A stretch of 64,000 nucleotides of DNA from Polyodon spathula (Eukaryota; Chordata; Actinopteri; Acipenseriformes; Polyodontidae): the NCBI RefSeq assembly GCF_017654505.1, contig NC_054545.1, positions 10,328,927 to 10,392,926 of the forward strand, read 5' to 3'. A program made the position numbers and the translations under genes. The notes under the pieces are model-generated. The model ran no database searches. It was not told the DNA's origin and saw nothing but the letters and a program-made list of their open reading frames with translations. Below, piece after piece: positions 63,301 through 64,000 of this stretch (position 1 is its first letter; each line of letters starts with the position of its first letter).

Positions 63301-64000
63301 CTTTATGAAGATTGTAAGGGATTGTTCATTATTGAATTTCAGCAAGTTGAGTAAACTGGAAACTGGTGTTGCAGTAAGACTGTTCTACAGCCATAGGTCC
63401 CTAGTTTGGGACAAATAATTTCTAGTTCTGCTTAGAAGCAGGTACTTAGCTTTAGGAGTTAAACATAAGCTTTTATTTTACATTAACCACCACTCATCTT
63501 AAATAGACATATATAAAATGGGTTGTGTACTGTAACTATGAGTGACTTAATCATGTATTTTAGATAAATACACATATATTCCATAGGATTCACATAATGG
63601 ATTCTACATTGTTTGGGGGGGGGGGGGGACGACACTGACAATACAGTATCTTCCTGTGACCTACTGTATAATGAATGGATATTACAAAAATAGGTAGTTA
63701 AATGTAGATAGAAGCAATAATCGCAGATATAATTTACAGTAGTCTTGACAAGGACTTTGGTAAAGAATGGACATATACGAATCTATTAAGAATTTTCTCA
63801 CACATTCTTATATAATTTAGCATGACTTGAAAGGTCAAACGAAGAATGTTCTCAAGGCACTTTCATCATTACATCATTAATAACCAACTGTATGCCACCT
63901 GTCCAATACTAGAAGTTCATGGGGATGAAAATTCATCGAACTTATTTGACTTATTGAATCTCTAAAGAAGTCATACATTGTGAGGTGGTTCAATAGGACA

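Larger units (their letters stand above)
51301..64000. other. Intergenic region downstream of NOVA1
   Basis: No ORF here resembles a known protein, and codon use and composition look non-coding. It contains microsatellites (59656-59719), poly-T (60361-60389) and poly-G (63615-63628), plus stretches of balanced unique sequence such as 57840-58260 that may be conserved non-coding DNA. In other vertebrates this flank is a gene desert leading to FOXG1. A 120-codon ORF at 60658-61020 is Lys-rich, has no recognisable domain and is probably chance. Confidence 0.6.

Noticed and set aside
51301..64000. FOXG1 or another neighbouring gene
   Set aside because: No forkhead or other recognisable coding exon is present in this stretch.

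Overview
The window looks like vertebrate nuclear DNA, most likely from a ray-finned fish. It is AT-rich, has long introns, many simple repeats, and fish-type transposon debris (Tc1/mariner, a DIRS-like tyrosine-recombinase retrotransposon, hAT-like and foldback elements). Several dispersed repeats recall non-teleost ray-finned fish such as sturgeon or paddlefish, but that is an impression I cannot test here. There are no bacterial or organellar features.

One protein-coding gene is certain: the 3' half of NOVA1, the neuronal KH-domain splicing regulator, on the + strand. Three coding exons are present. Exon 36503-36669 holds the second half of KH1 and the start of the linker. The 72-nt cassette exon 38324-38395 corresponds to the autoregulated mammalian exon 4. 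The last coding exon 46753-47760 holds KH2, the Ala-rich linker, KH3 and the stop codon. The exons carrying the N-terminus and the first half of KH1 were not found, so the intron before 36503 probably fills the first 36.5 kb. After the stop codon comes a 3' UTR-like region of uncertain length with YCAY-rich clusters. From about 51.3 kb to the end I see no gene; in other vertebrates this side of NOVA1 is a gene desert towards FOXG1, and FOXG1 itself is not in the window.

Layout: 1-36502, upstream intron, containing a histone-type 3' stem-loop (3.77 kb), an hAT-like element (5.57-6.39 kb), an interspersed repeat (6.87 kb), a decayed DIRS-like RNase H/recombinase remnant (14.2-16.7 kb), a second interspersed repeat split by a 49-nt poly-G (19.3-20.3 kb), a 548-bp foldback element (26.0-26.5 kb), a piggyBac-like MITE (27.3-27.95 kb), a broken Tc1 transposase in antisense (30.7-31.6 kb) and a LINE/SINE tail (33.4 kb). 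36503-47760, the three coding exons and two introns. 47761-about 51300, probable 3' UTR and flank. 51300-64000, intergenic.

The most informative signals are the YCAY (NOVA-binding) clusters in and just after the cassette exon and in the 3' UTR, which suggest NOVA1 autoregulation is conserved in fish, and an isoleucine codon at the position of the modern-human-specific I197V change. I did not find an undescribed gene system; the unusual structures are mostly repeats and inverted repeats.
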